A stretch of 55,000 bases of DNA, taken from the NCBI GenBank assembly GCA_905221605.1, contig CAJNDS010002100.1, positions 1 through 55,000 of the forward strand. Reading direction: 5' to 3'. Under the pieces are notes generated by a model that was not told the origin of the DNA, did no database searches, and saw only the letters and a list, made by a program, of their open reading frames with translations. This DNA is from Symbiodinium natans. Lineage: Eukaryota; Sar; Dinophyceae; Suessiales; Symbiodiniaceae. Shown here piece after piece: positions 40,801 through 47,922 of the stretch (positions are counted from its first letter, which is position 1; each line of letters begins with the position of its first letter). The position numbers were made by a program, and so were the translations under genes.

Positions 40801-43800
40801 GCCAATTGGCACTAGTGGATCTACCATTTCAGGAGTTACCAGGGTCCCACCTGGGGTAATACACATCTCCCGAGATCCAACAGCTAAAGACACCAACACC
40901 TTTTGCTGCGGAAGCTGTTCTCCAGGACGAAGTGATCTGAGAGGATGTGATGCTCCCGAGTCCAACATGCCCATTCCCGAACACTCATTGGTGTCAGAAA
41001 CCCTGGCCACATGTAGAACGCATACTCCTCGGCCTTCTCCCTGCTTCGGCAACAACGTGGCATCCGACGAACCGACTCCACAGTCCGCCCTTCCATTCCT
41101 CCATTGAGAATGGGACCAAGACGCACGCTGCCTTTCAGCATGCAAAACCATTTTTTCAGCTGTTTTGTAATCCATAACCAAACAGCCATGTTCAAACCAC
41201 AAGAGCTGGTCCAGCGAAGATTTTGCACCCACGTGACACATCCCATTGATCACAGCGAGGTTCGCCCCAAACTCCAAAATCAACCAGAGAGGGATAATCA
41301 GGGGCCCATTGTCTTCCCTAATCAACGTCCCTTTCTCTGTAATCCTCATTGCCACACCACCAAGCGCGCTTTGCACCATAACAGTAGTGTCGGGTAAACA
41401 TTCCCATGGAAAAAGCGTCCGCACAAGATGCGTAGCAGCTGTATCCACCAACGCCACTCTCCCTTCCTGCTGAAACAATCCAGATCCACATAACATTCGA
41501 ACACTGGGATCCCCGCTCGATGCTGACTGCGCTGATGACAGCTTCATAGATTTCAGCACTTCCAACGCTTCAGCAAGGACTTGATTGGGTGTTGATGGTG
41601 ATGAGGGACTTGCAGAACCTTTATCCAATCCCGCATTAGCCGTCTCATCTCCCCCTTCAGCTACCTCTGCCTTTTTGGCATTTCCCCATTTCGCACCTTT
41701 GCCGCCCTTTCCCCCTTTGGGAGAATTCCCTTTAGATCTACTTCTCTCAGGGTTTGAGTCCACATTGGAACTTGCACCATCCTTATATGGACATTGCGGC
41801 TGCAGATGGCCAACGGCCCCACACTCAAAACATCTTCCTCGCTCAAGGGAGTCTTTGTCATGGCGAAATTTGCAGCGGGATCCGAACTTGCAACCTGCAT
41901 CGGTCTTCCCATATATCCAACAGAAAGGACGTTCACCATCTCCGCTGTACCTTTTTCCTTTCCCTTTGCCTTTGTCACCCTCCTCTGTCTCGTCACCAGT
42001 TCCCTTTTGGGCCTTGTTTAACCTGGCCCTTTTCTTGGCGTCCGAGTCCTGCTTCACCTCTTGTTCACCAGCACTATGCAATAGCAGTTCAAACTCTGCC
42101 TGTAACATTTCAGCTAGTTGTGTCGCAGTTTCAGAGGTCGGCGAGTAGTCCACCCCCAATTTCTCCCGAAAGGATGCCACTCTGAAATGCACCGTAGGGT
42201 GTTTTGCCAGCAACGCGGATGATAAAGCATCCAATCCCTTGATAAGCAAGGTAGCGTCCGGCTCGGATGCTCGCAGCTCCCTTAATCGGGAACGCCATTG
42301 CGCCCATTGTCGCACTCCCTTAATAGCCTCTGAGATCGAGGTTGCTGAAGATGGTTGCACCAAGAAGTTCAACATTGTGCTGCGCTCATTTGCTCCACCT
42401 GGTTGGTAGACCGTCAGCAATTTGTAAAATATCATCACCGACCCCAACATTCGAGTGGAAACGATCTCGGTCTTCAATCTCTCCGGGATCGCCTGTAGCA
42501 GCAAAGACACTGCTCTCTGCTCCAACAAAACATGCGCAGTTTGAACCACTTTGAGCCCTTCCAGCTCAGTCTTGATGCCCAACCTTTCCAGTGGAGAAAC
42601 ACTCAACCATTTGGCATACGCTTGATATGCCTTTGAGTAGACGCATTGCCACCACACTCTTCCTGTATCTGTCAGCGAAGACAACATTGGTTCGATCATT
42701 GCGATCCAATCACCCAGTGCCGTCGGATTGCTTGGTGTGTAGTCTGCCAAAGTTGGAAGGCTCATCACATGCTTCCCGAGAGCCTCCGGACGTTCGGTTC
42801 CAGAACTATCACCAGTGATTGGCATACCGCGTGGCACCACTGCTCCAGGAGGTAAGCTGACCCTTCCACCAGGCCCTTGAGGTAGTCCATGTCCTATACC
42901 GGGCGTAACAGCTGTGAGCGGAACCTTTTCTAATTCCAACTTCCCAGCGACCATTTTCCACCGATACGGAACATCATCCACCATTGTATATCCACCCGAT
43001 CCTGCTGAGTTCTCTTGCGTTGCAGTTTCCCGAGCTGAAACAAAACCGGGCTGGTTCCCCGCAGGTGCGACAGAACCATCAACCCCTGATGGCACGGAAG
43101 TAATCGGAACATGTGTTAAACCAGGTGGTCCACTTGCATATCCACCACTTGCAGGACCTCCCGTGGGGTAATTCAATGGAGGCAATCTGGAGGGTTTCTT
43201 CCCTTCAGCTACATGCATCATTGGCACTTCTTTTTCATCCTCCACTTGAACATCCCCCTTCCTGGACCCAGGCAAGGATTGAAGATCACAACCCTTTGGC
43301 AGGTCGTAGCCCTCAATAGGCAGCCATGTCCCATCAGGCAACACAGTCCAAAAACCACCCATACCATCCGTGTAGAAAACTTGTCCTGGCAGGTACTGCT
43401 TCTCTGGAGTCATTCCTAGAGGATATGCCGTGTTTGCGTCCACCACTCCAGAGCTCCGTGCCCTTGAAGCTGACCCAGATGCAGCAGAGGTATAGCTTTT
43501 TTCCTCCACCCGATGCAACCTGTTCCCCAGCTCCTTTGTCTGCACAAGCAACTCTTTCAGCGCACGCTTCACCACCGCCATATCTTCAGTTTGCTCTTCA
43601 CCACTAACATCAGGAATGAGTTCTTCATCGGCTTGCACTCCACCAATAGTACCTCGTTCCATTTGTCCCATTAAGCCTGACGATGGTCTCTCAACAGGTG
43701 CAGGTTCCTGACCCAAAAGATCTTGCAGCGAAGGCGGTCTCCTCGTACCTTCACCACTCCTATCCCCTCCGCTCGCGGGAAGACTTGCCGGCCTTGATTG

Positions 43801-44031
43801 CCTAAGTCTCATTTCTTCTTGAGCCCGCTCGCTCCAGAAAGGATTTGCTGCTTGAACCGGAACCACTTCGTTTTCCACCTGAGGCGTTGGTTGTATCATT
43901 GCAACCTCCCTACCATCTGTCAGTGCTTGTACCATTTGTTGTCGATCTTCACCCCCATCACCACGATTTCCTTCGGCTTCATTGGCCGTTGGCGACAGTC
44001 CAGGCTCAGAGCGACGCCGCATCATGTCCAT
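34810..44031 (-). CDS. Copia-type polyprotein, 3073 aa, with methyltransferase-like and dioxygenase-like segments
   Basis: Start chosen at the first ATG (44031) after the primer site; the frame is open to 34810. Visible order, by residue: Gag-like ~420-640; CCCH finger 704-724; CCHC knuckle 734-747; protease-like DTAA ~864; second protease DSGAS ~1024; cytosine-methyltransferase-like ~1220-1360 (LFSG, GGPPC ~1275-1279); HHCC 1518-1533; integrase D1557, D1707, E1743 (last spacing DX35E); segment with H2106-x-D2108...H2174...R2183 as in 2OG-Fe(II) dioxygenases; Glu-rich coiled-coil-like region ~2250-2360; reverse transcriptase (LDISKAF with D2464; YVDD 2574-2577); RNase H (D2763, AEAEL, YTDS); then a hydrophobic helix ~2980-3000 and a CxH...CxxC tail. 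It is about twice the usual Copia length. Proteolytic processing is assumed from the family. Whether the methyltransferase-like and dioxygenase-like parts are active is unknown. Confidence 0.95.
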   Translation of the reverse strand: MDMMRRRSEPGLSPTANEAEGNRGDGGEDRQQMVQALTDGREVAMIQPTPQVENEVVPVQAANPFWSERAQEEMRLRQSRPASLPASGGDRSGEGTRRPPSLQDLLGQEPAPVERPSSGLMGQMERGTIGGVQADEELIPDVSGEEQTEDMAVVKRALKELLVQTKELGNRLHRVEEKSYTSAASGSASRARSSGVVDANTAYPLGMTPEKQYLPGQVFYTDGMGGFWTVLPDGTWLPIEGYDLPKGCDLQSLPGSRKGDVQVEDEKEVPMMHVAEGKKPSRLPPLNYPTGGPASGGYASGPPGLTHVPITSVPSGVDGSVAPAGNQPGFVSARETATQENSAGSGGYTMVDDVPYRWKMVAGKLELEKVPLTAVTPGIGHGLPQGPGGRVSLPPGAVVPRGMPITGDSSGTERPEALGKHVMSLPTLADYTPSNPTALGDWIAMIEPMLSSLTDTGRVWWQCVYSKAYQAYAKWLSVSPLERLGIKTELEGLKVVQTAHVLLEQRAVSLLLQAIPERLKTEIVSTRMLGSVMIFYKLLTVYQPGGANERSTMLNFLVQPSSATSISEAIKGVRQWAQWRSRLRELRASEPDATLLIKGLDALSSALLAKHPTVHFRVASFREKLGVDYSPTSETATQLAEMLQAEFELLLHSAGEQEVKQDSDAKKRARLNKAQKGTGDETEEGDKGKGKGKRYSGDGERPFCWIYGKTDAGCKFGSRCKFRHDKDSLERGRCFECGAVGHLQPQCPYKDGASSNVDSNPERSRSKGNSPKGGKGGKGAKWGNAKKAEVAEGGDETANAGLDKGSASPSSPSTPNQVLAEALEVLKSMKLSSAQSASSGDPSVRMLCGSGLFQQEGRVALVDTAATHLVRTLFPWECLPDTTVMVQSALGGVAMRITEKGTLIREDNGPLIIPLWLILEFGANLAVINGMCHVGAKSSLDQLLWFEHGCLVMDYKTAEKMVLHAERQRASWSHSQWRNGRADCGVGSSDATLLPKQGEGRGVCVLHVARVSDTNECSGMGMLDSGASHPLRSLRPGEQLPQQKVLVSLAVGSREMCITPGGTLVTPEMVDPLVPIGKASALVGLRVQWRGGKCTASHPVLGELRVRDLNGCPCLEKEVALQIIDEMDWCSPKQALKVARMVQGCPNTDNEVAVKTSLQSAARTASANEEEFVQACWRFLRWYYGDIPENMLMELLPRGDIAALPFNRHKRRRLARAKRVVVHLFSGKQKWHFPSRDVEVLELDLTKGGDLHNSSVWKYLLHLAAEGKVVAVVGGPPCRTVSRLRGEDGGPPVLRRRCGPERLGLKSLPWPHQELAQKDGVLLLKMLFLYDVAVHSRCGTAEVINGSSVFFGMESPGDPELIGKDFSQNGKTVLSAEDLVDGSQEGLSSPTFWSWPEVKSFCGRYGMYAAHFDQGALGHALVKPTTFLVSDMELWESLEQVRVVVPWSATFASTLEERIGQSSVWARWAFGLVKRIHHRLAQWLQESDAERETAVSKKEEREGTLRRLTAEERAFRDHCLRGHIPFRRDCQICVSAAGKERRHLRRKHGDAYTLSLDLAGPYKCSKDAHQQKPRHAVIGVYQFPMLDPNVGRPPEKEEDADEVEDQVVDDGAGVGEWLGDTVANFEEEDSAPVEPAPVLEAEVLKIQASEKSWKELKDHLTQPVRMINFVMVEPIVDKQQTTVLSAVQRMMVRLQRHGYPVLRIHSDRAGEFVNARFRSFCETRLIYRTTGDPGVPQTNGRAEACVGLFKRGVRSLLKEARLGPAYWALAARHWSMLRWQKAERELGLNPKALLPFGAQIQVKRRPWELLGPDGTKKGRQWVDRTQPALLLGPCDDLPGGYWVEAQGTAKDPDELVLFPCTTIFSNIKEPPELELEGVVEEQEPSPPEHRLKGKKPALRFADEEGPPLPPPRDPPVRHRLNEKSPASSLRGHVGSLRLLRKRGESPPLEIFEDDMQGLGELEENADVEDNVPGDEYWPTCCSPHENAYLVCKSETAEDGTQLEKEEQKAKSMYERSMYDYVDCEELLEGIVYPKRVNRRGGINNWCTSTRALVLGHYTHGGVCGITKETHRRPWLCRYLASFVRHHNPEAKFSALQISCNAPVSLHRDSHNEKHCCNSVCGFGDYKDGQLWVEDEKVLEEGAEVVEQSYGKKVLPGKLVDIHWNFMSFFPRKLHGPMPWKGNRVSLTGYTPVFMERLSYKDRCYLLQCKFPLPEPQAEEGGKKKWLKMTLKETSLDDLAEEVDYAVFEAHQWALEEHLSIRRLIAEQECCILDEFHGSANESSEEKGSETREWLVKAKRAEEQLSKFLVKAAQVQQMVQENTALEAAEEVEFLQTKTIPTQEAMQELEKWRESLSDEVTSLVKELEVVEPTTQEKLDKLAEEPNAPVIEYVPSLVVFTRKQGTGRRRARICACGNFISSTAATEYEGPRSLSRHSLYAPGLDSTTFRCQVRHAAYMVWIIAGLDISKAFLTAPMNRAQREGRLVVVQPPRAAVKLGLCTKEERWIVRKALYGLAESPAAWVEWRDQRLQGMSWVSKDGQAMSFQRSNADPSLFLIMAQEKLEGASKLVGTMGLYVDDFLMAGTMTVLREALEQIRKEWKTSEPEFCGPGCGDGFLKFLGVQIWYRNGSFFLNQEDFVRDLLNRRGYQIDETGKGSNLPMVKETPGEEEEVDIPSLRAAQGAVGEFLWVAIKTRPDLAFCTSQLSLWTSRRPRFVVKKAEEVFRYLAATPTLGLTFGAIATCEKERNEVLRYGRGVKVVESYADASFAAGENEKSHSGAVVVWGDCPVMWATQRQSTVALSTAEAELHASIEGATMIQSCTPIIAALVGTGEESLQKVLYTDSVSTCSIIQYPAGSWRTRHLRIRAAGVRSLVDRGYMVIAHLRGEYMIADLLTKLMSGQVYAKQKALWGLRLLVQGTDLKKASLAMAVMMVAASLQGMATGGEEVSTAGFFCSEEGVCKVANTSTVMVLAQGIEMVVNNSDLVAYLVAAIILWELAWCLFRRLYKWLWIKKAVVIPASATLYTAVGGNCMHASSDCDVLRYSQPRAKTLCKHCLKDGWVVNAEFLGEERAAGT

Positions 44032-44077
44032 GGCGTTAAACAAACGAAAAATCTTTACCAATTCCGCAGGAAGCCTA

Positions 44078-44093
44078 ATTTGGGCTCATAACC
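44078..44093 (-). promoter_or_regulatory. Primer binding site of element 1
   Basis: Directly after the 5' LTR the element strand reads GGTTATGAGCCCAAAT. Its complement, ATTTGGGCTCATAACC, has the CTCATAA anticodon loop and stem of a tRNA-Met rather than an acceptor end, so priming from a cut tRNA-Met as in Drosophila copia is inferred. Confidence 0.75.
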
Positions 44094-44322
44094 TACGGGG
44101 GGCAACCGAAGGAGGACAGGGAACAAAACAATCAGCCCCAACAGAAGCCCTTAATACCCCTGGAACAACCAACAACCGAACAACAAGACCCCAAACCAAG
44201 GGCACACTTTTTACGAAACCTTTGACCGCTGTGGTCATGGCTTGAGCCAAAGATTACCGGGTTCATTGACCCTTCAACTTCCAATACCAACTCCTTTCTA
44301 CAATACCAATTGCAGCTCCGCA
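44094..44322 (-). repeat. 5' LTR of element 1
   Basis: 229 bp. It would hold the promoter, but no clear TATA box is visible. Confidence 0.95.
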
Positions 44323-44354
44323 CCCTAAACCCTAAACCCTAAAATGCCGCCCCC

Positions 44355-47300
44355 AAAGGCTGCGCCAGGCGGCTGCTGGTCCGAAGCCCCCAGGACCAGG
44401 GGCCCCGAGCAGGCCGCACAGGCTACCGGCTGCTGCAAGTCGTCGAAGATGGTCTCGCTCTTGAGGCTGGCCTCGGCTTAGGGTAGGGTTTGGGGTTTAG
44501 GGCTTGAGGTTTAGGGTTTAGGGTTTTAGGTTTTGGGTTTTGGGTTTGGGGTTTAGGGTTTAGGGTTTAGGGTTTACGGTTTAGGGTTTACGGTTTAGGG
44601 TTTTGGGTTTTGGGTTTTGGGTTTTGGGTTTAGGGTTTAGGGTTTAGCGTTTAGGGTTTAGGGTTTAGGGTTTAGGGTTTGGGGTTTAGGGTTTAGGGTT
44701 AGGGTTTAGGGTTTAGGGATTAGGGCTGCTTGGGAGGTTCATTTCACCCACCCAAATGAACCTCCAAGTGGGGCGTTGAGGGAGTGTAGGTTTTAGAATG
44801 TAGGGAAAGCTGGGGTTTAAGGTTGTGTATTTGCCCAATTCCTGCGGTTGTTTACGGGTTCCGGGTTTTTCAAAGAAGCGTCACCATGGAACCCGGCTTA
44901 TCGTCGCAGGATCGTAGAAACCAGGCTCGCAAGTCACACCTCCCACTTTCTTCCTGATGTGCCGAGGTCCACCCAACAATCGCCCCAAGATTTTTGCCAA
45001 GTGTCCGACGTCAACGTCCAGGTCACGACCGACTGGTCCCTCGACCCGGACACCAGCATCGTGCGGCAGGGACTTGCACCCAGGCAAGTAACCTAGGTTG
45101 GCCCGTAGAAGCCTCTGAAAAATATTCCTTATGATCCTCTTAAGCCCAACGAGGGAAAATATAAAATCCCAAATATGATCCTCTTAAACCCAAAACGGGA
45201 AAGTATAAAATATCCCAAGGGCCTACCGAGTAACTGTGTCCGCATGCATCTGGCTGCGAGACAGGGAGGAGCCACAGGAGGTGGAGTACAGAACGACCGC
45301 GTTGTCGTGACCGCCCAAGGCCAGTAGCTCTGTGTCGAGCGCAGCGATGGCAGAGAGGGGCATGGGCGAGATCCGAAAGTTGCGCCGGGAGGACACCTGT
45401 GCAGAGGCGTCGGTGCCGGTTGGCAGTGGGCTCACACGTAGGCACCCGTCCTCTCCAACTGCGTACAGGTTCGTGGAACAGCTTGCCATGCCCGTGATGC
45501 CTCCACTCACGGCGAAAGGCGCCACCACTTGAGCAGTCAAAGACCTTAAGCTGGCCAGGCTACCTGCGCGAGAGCGCCACAAGTCCCCGCCCTGAAATTG
45601 GGCCCTGCTCGCAGGCATCCCAGCTTGTGAGACAGGCCGTTGGGCAGGGTTCGCCTTCCCCGCCCCGTTGACGGCGGCAGGTGCCCCGTAGCCACCCTTG
45701 CCGAAGTCCGGCTCCAAGGTGCCCTCCAGGCTCTCGCGCGCAATGCTGCGCACGGCCTTGTACCTGCACCATTCTCGGAGCACGCTTTGAGAAATTTTCT
45801 TTTTTGTTACTTCTTGGGTTTAACCCCTAAACCCTAAACCCTAAACCCCAAAAAATGTAAAATGACTTTTTCCACAGTGACCCAGGCACCATGGCTCGGA
45901 CTGGCTGGCCTCGTCCTGGAGCTTCCTCAGCGCCCACTTGGGCGTCCGCAGCCTGGGCCCTAAACCCTAAACCCTCAACCCTAAACTCTAAACCCTAAAC
46001 CCTAAACCCTGAACCCTAAACCCTAAAACCCTAAACCTTCGGCATCCGCAGCCTGGGCGGGTGGGCCTCGAAGAAGAGCTGCCGCGGCATGCGCCCGAAC
46101 TCCTGCAGCTGCGTCTCCAACACCTGGGTTCTGGGAGATATGGTCCCTGTTTAGGCAATGGGTTTAGGGTTTAGGGTTTAGGGTTTAGTGTTTAGGGCTT
46201 AGGGCTTAGGGTTTAGGGTTTAGGGTTTAAATCGAAAAGCTTTGACATCCCCGTATTCAGACATCTGCAGGAACCCCAAACGGGAGCAGAGTTTTTTGAG
46301 AAGACCCACCCCCCCCACCTCCATGGGCAAAGACAGCGCGTCCACAGCCTCTTCGGGCGAGCCCTTTGACCCAACGTAGCACACAGGGTGGAACAGGTTG
46401 TCGGCCTTCACCGCATTGTCTCCCGATTGCTTGAAGCCAAAGATCAAGTCGATCCAGGAAGGCAAGTGCTGCGAAACGTGCTCGCTCTCAAGCGCAGCAC
46501 GCATCTTGCTGATGAAGTCGCTGACACCTGATAGGGATCGCTTTTTGGCATGAGCAGGGGTGGGAGGGGGGTGCCCTGAAGGCCAAAGCCCCCCAAAAAG
46601 CACTCAAAGTTGCCCTAAACCACAAACCCCTAAACCCCTAAACCCCTAAACCCCTAAACCCCCCAAGACCCTAAAAAACCTAAAAACCCTAAAAACCCTA
46701 AACACCCTAAAAACACTAAAAACCCTAAAACCTCTAAAAACCCTAAAAACACTAAAAACTCTAAAAACAGAAAAAAAAAAAACCCTAAAAACCCTAAAAA
46801 GCCTAAAAACCCTAAAAGCCCTAAAAACCCTAAAAACCCTAAAAACCCTAAAACCCCTAAATACCCTAAAAACCCTAAAAACCCTAAAAACCCTACCCTA
46901 AAACCCTAAACCCGAAACCCTAAACCCTAAAAACCCAACCTGAGGCCCAGCGGGGGAGCCCCACGTCGCCCAAAGGGAACTCGGGAGTGACGATGCTCAG
47001 GGAGTTCTCCAGCCTGCAACCATGAATGCGCTTAGGGTTAGGGTTTAGGGTTTTTTAGGGTTTAGGGTTTAGGGTTTAGGGTTTAGGGTTTAGGGTTTAG
47101 GGTTTTAGGTTTAGGGTTTAGGGTTTAGGGTTTACCTGCAAGCTTTAGTTGATGGGTGTGGGGTTGAGGGTTTACAGGGCTGGTCAATCTCAAAGCCTGA
47201 AGCCCTAGTTCTAGGGTTTAGGGTTTAGGTTTAGGGTTTAGGGTTTAGGGTTTAGGGTTTAGGTTGCGGGTTTTGGGTTTAGGGTTTAGGGTTTAGGGTT

Positions 47301-47664
47301 TAGGGTTTAGGGTTTAGGGTTTAGGGTTTAGGGTTTAGGGTTTAGGGTTTAGGGTTCAGGGTTCAGGGTTCAGGGTTCAGGGCGTGGGGCTTGCTTGGAG
47401 GTTCATGGTACTCATCAACCCAAATGGAACTGAACTTGTGAAGGGGCTAAGAAAATGGGGGGATAACTACTTTTTTAATTGCGTGATTAGGACCTTACAC
47501 CCTAGACCCTAAACCCTAAACCAAAAACCCTAACCCTAAACCAAAAACCCCAAACCCTAAACCCTAGACCCTAAACCCTAAAAGGAACAGTCTGGGGTGC
47601 CCTGCCAATCTGCTGGGAGGACGAAGAACTCTGGGATCAGCTCCATCAAGGATGCCGTACTTTC
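44355..47664 (-). CDS. BEACH-WD40 protein gene, internal part (eight exons)
   Basis: Exons, minus strand: 47664-47606, 47013-46940, 46527-46319, 46123 to 46053 or 46037, 45952 or 45936 to 45890, 45763-45227, 45072-44940, 44471 to about 44355. All junctions keep phase. Exons 1-4 give the C-terminal half of a BEACH domain: LMELIPEFFVLPADW, GDVGLPRWASG, HVSQHLPSWIDLIFGFKQSG, LQEFGRMPRQLFFEAHPPR. Exons 6-8 give WD40 blades (LYAVGEDGCLRV, LALGGHDNAVVLYS, TMLVSGSRDQSVVTWTL, PVACAACSGPLVLGASD). The closest family I recall is FAN/NSMAF-type BEACH proteins, membrane-traffic and signalling scaffolds. Intron 1 starts GC; most others start GT. Introns 1-5 and 7 contain telomere-like repeat. The 5' exons would lie beyond element 2 and further 3' exons beyond element 1. 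About 420 codons visible. Confidence 0.85.
44480..44720 (+). repeat. Telomere-like array in intron 7 of the BEACH-WD40 gene
   Basis: TTTAGGG with TTTTGGG and TTTACGG variants, antisense to the gene. Confidence 0.9.
44729..44768. mobile_element. Minimal family 3 palindrome
   Basis: CTTGGGAGGTTCATTT pairs with AAATGAACCTCCAAG, with only a nine-base loop. It lies in intron 7 of the BEACH-WD40 gene. A half copy at about 47392-47435 lies in intron 1. Confidence 0.7.
45131..45212 (+). repeat. Two-copy ~44-bp direct repeat in intron 6
   Basis: ATGATCCTCTTAAGCCCAAC... and ATGATCCTCTTAAACCCAAA..., both continuing into GGGAAA.TATAAAAT. This is the only intron of the gene here without heptamers. Confidence 0.85.
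45937..46058 (-). repeat. Telomere-repeat intron bracketed by a 22-nt direct repeat
   Basis: Bases 45959-46036 (78 nt) are only CCCTAAA-type heptamers. On each side lies a 22-nt sequence, 45937-45958 and 46037-46058, identical at 20 positions (core CATCCGCAGCCTGGGC / CGTCCGCAGCCTGGGC). Splicing by GT-AG (46036 to 45937) or by GC-AG (46052 to 45953) gives the same reading frame and nearly the same protein. Confidence 0.9.
46160..46235 (+). repeat. Telomere-like array in intron 3
   Basis: TTTAGGG with two or three CTTAGGG units. Confidence 0.9.
46612..46935 (-). repeat. CCCTAAAA / CCCCTAAA octamer array in intron 2
   Basis: Mostly AACCCTAAA with an extra A (CCCTAAAA), plus a run of about 12 A. 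In the gene's sense the splice donor GTTGGGTTTTTAGGG lies at its edge. Confidence 0.9.
47030..47580. repeat. Arrays of both orientations in intron 1
   Basis: TTTAGGG at 47030-47135 and 47210-47390 (ending in TTCAGGG), then CCCTAAA-type at 47498-47580. The orientation flips within one intron. Confidence 0.9.
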
Positions 47665-47714
47665 CTGCAAGTTTGAAGCGGGGCCACGCAATCGCAAGCT
47701 TAGGGGTTTCGGGT

Positions 47715-47812
47715 CGAGGGTCCAGGGTTTAGGGTTCAGGGTTGAGGGTTTAGGGTTTAGGGTTTAGGGTTTAGGGTTTAGGGTTTAGGGTTTAGGGTTT
47801 AGGGTTTAGGGG
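47715..47812 (+). repeat. Telomere-like array upstream of exon 47664
   Basis: About 12 units, TTCAGGG then TTTAGGG. Confidence 0.9.
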
Positions 47813-47820
47813 CGCCATGT

Positions 47821-47922
47821 GGTGGTTTCCGAAGTTAAGGGTACCTTATTGGGGCCCTTACTGTAAAGGAATCCTACTACTAGGGGATCTATGTTAGGGA
47901 TCCGTTGTTTTTCGTAAACCCC
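47821..47922. mobile_element. MITE-like element, family 4
   Basis: The left end GGTGGTTTCCGAAGTTAAGG pairs imperfectly with the right end TTTTTCGTAAACCCCCAAAG. Interior GTAAAGGAATCCTACT corresponds to the AGTAGGATTCCCTTAC of the other copies, in reverse orientation. Confidence 0.6.

Larger units (their letters stand above)
34395..44322 (-). mobile_element. Complete Copia-type LTR retrotransposon (element 1)
   Basis: The element is 9928 bp on the minus strand, with a 229-bp 5' LTR at 44094-44322 and a 230-bp 3' LTR at 34395-34624. The LTRs differ at only two substitutions and one indel. LTRs start TGCGG and end CCGTA. The 5-bp sequence CCCTA occurs directly outside both ends (34390-34394 and 44323-44327), an intact target-site duplication inside telomere-like repeat. 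A primer site, one long ORF and a polypurine tract are in the expected order. Integrase precedes reverse transcriptase, which is the Copia (Ty1) order. Recent insertion and possible autonomy are inferred from LTR identity and the intact ORF. Confidence 0.95.

Noticed and set aside
34860-44091. Open frames on the plus strand across element 1 and the matching minus-strand frames in element 2
   Set aside because: They are antisense or shifted shadows of the polyprotein, appear identically in both copies, and lack domains.
44881-45087. 68-codon minus-strand frame (contains GPVGRDLDVDVGHLAKILG)
   Set aside because: Another frame of the same segment encodes a clear WD40 blade (LVSGSRDQSVVTWTL) and fits the splice phase of the previous exon.
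46220-46318. Extension of the BEACH exon to the end of its open frame
   Set aside because: The BEACH consensus continues in the next exon (LQEFGRMPRQLF) and a phase-0 GT donor is present at 46318, so this part is intron.
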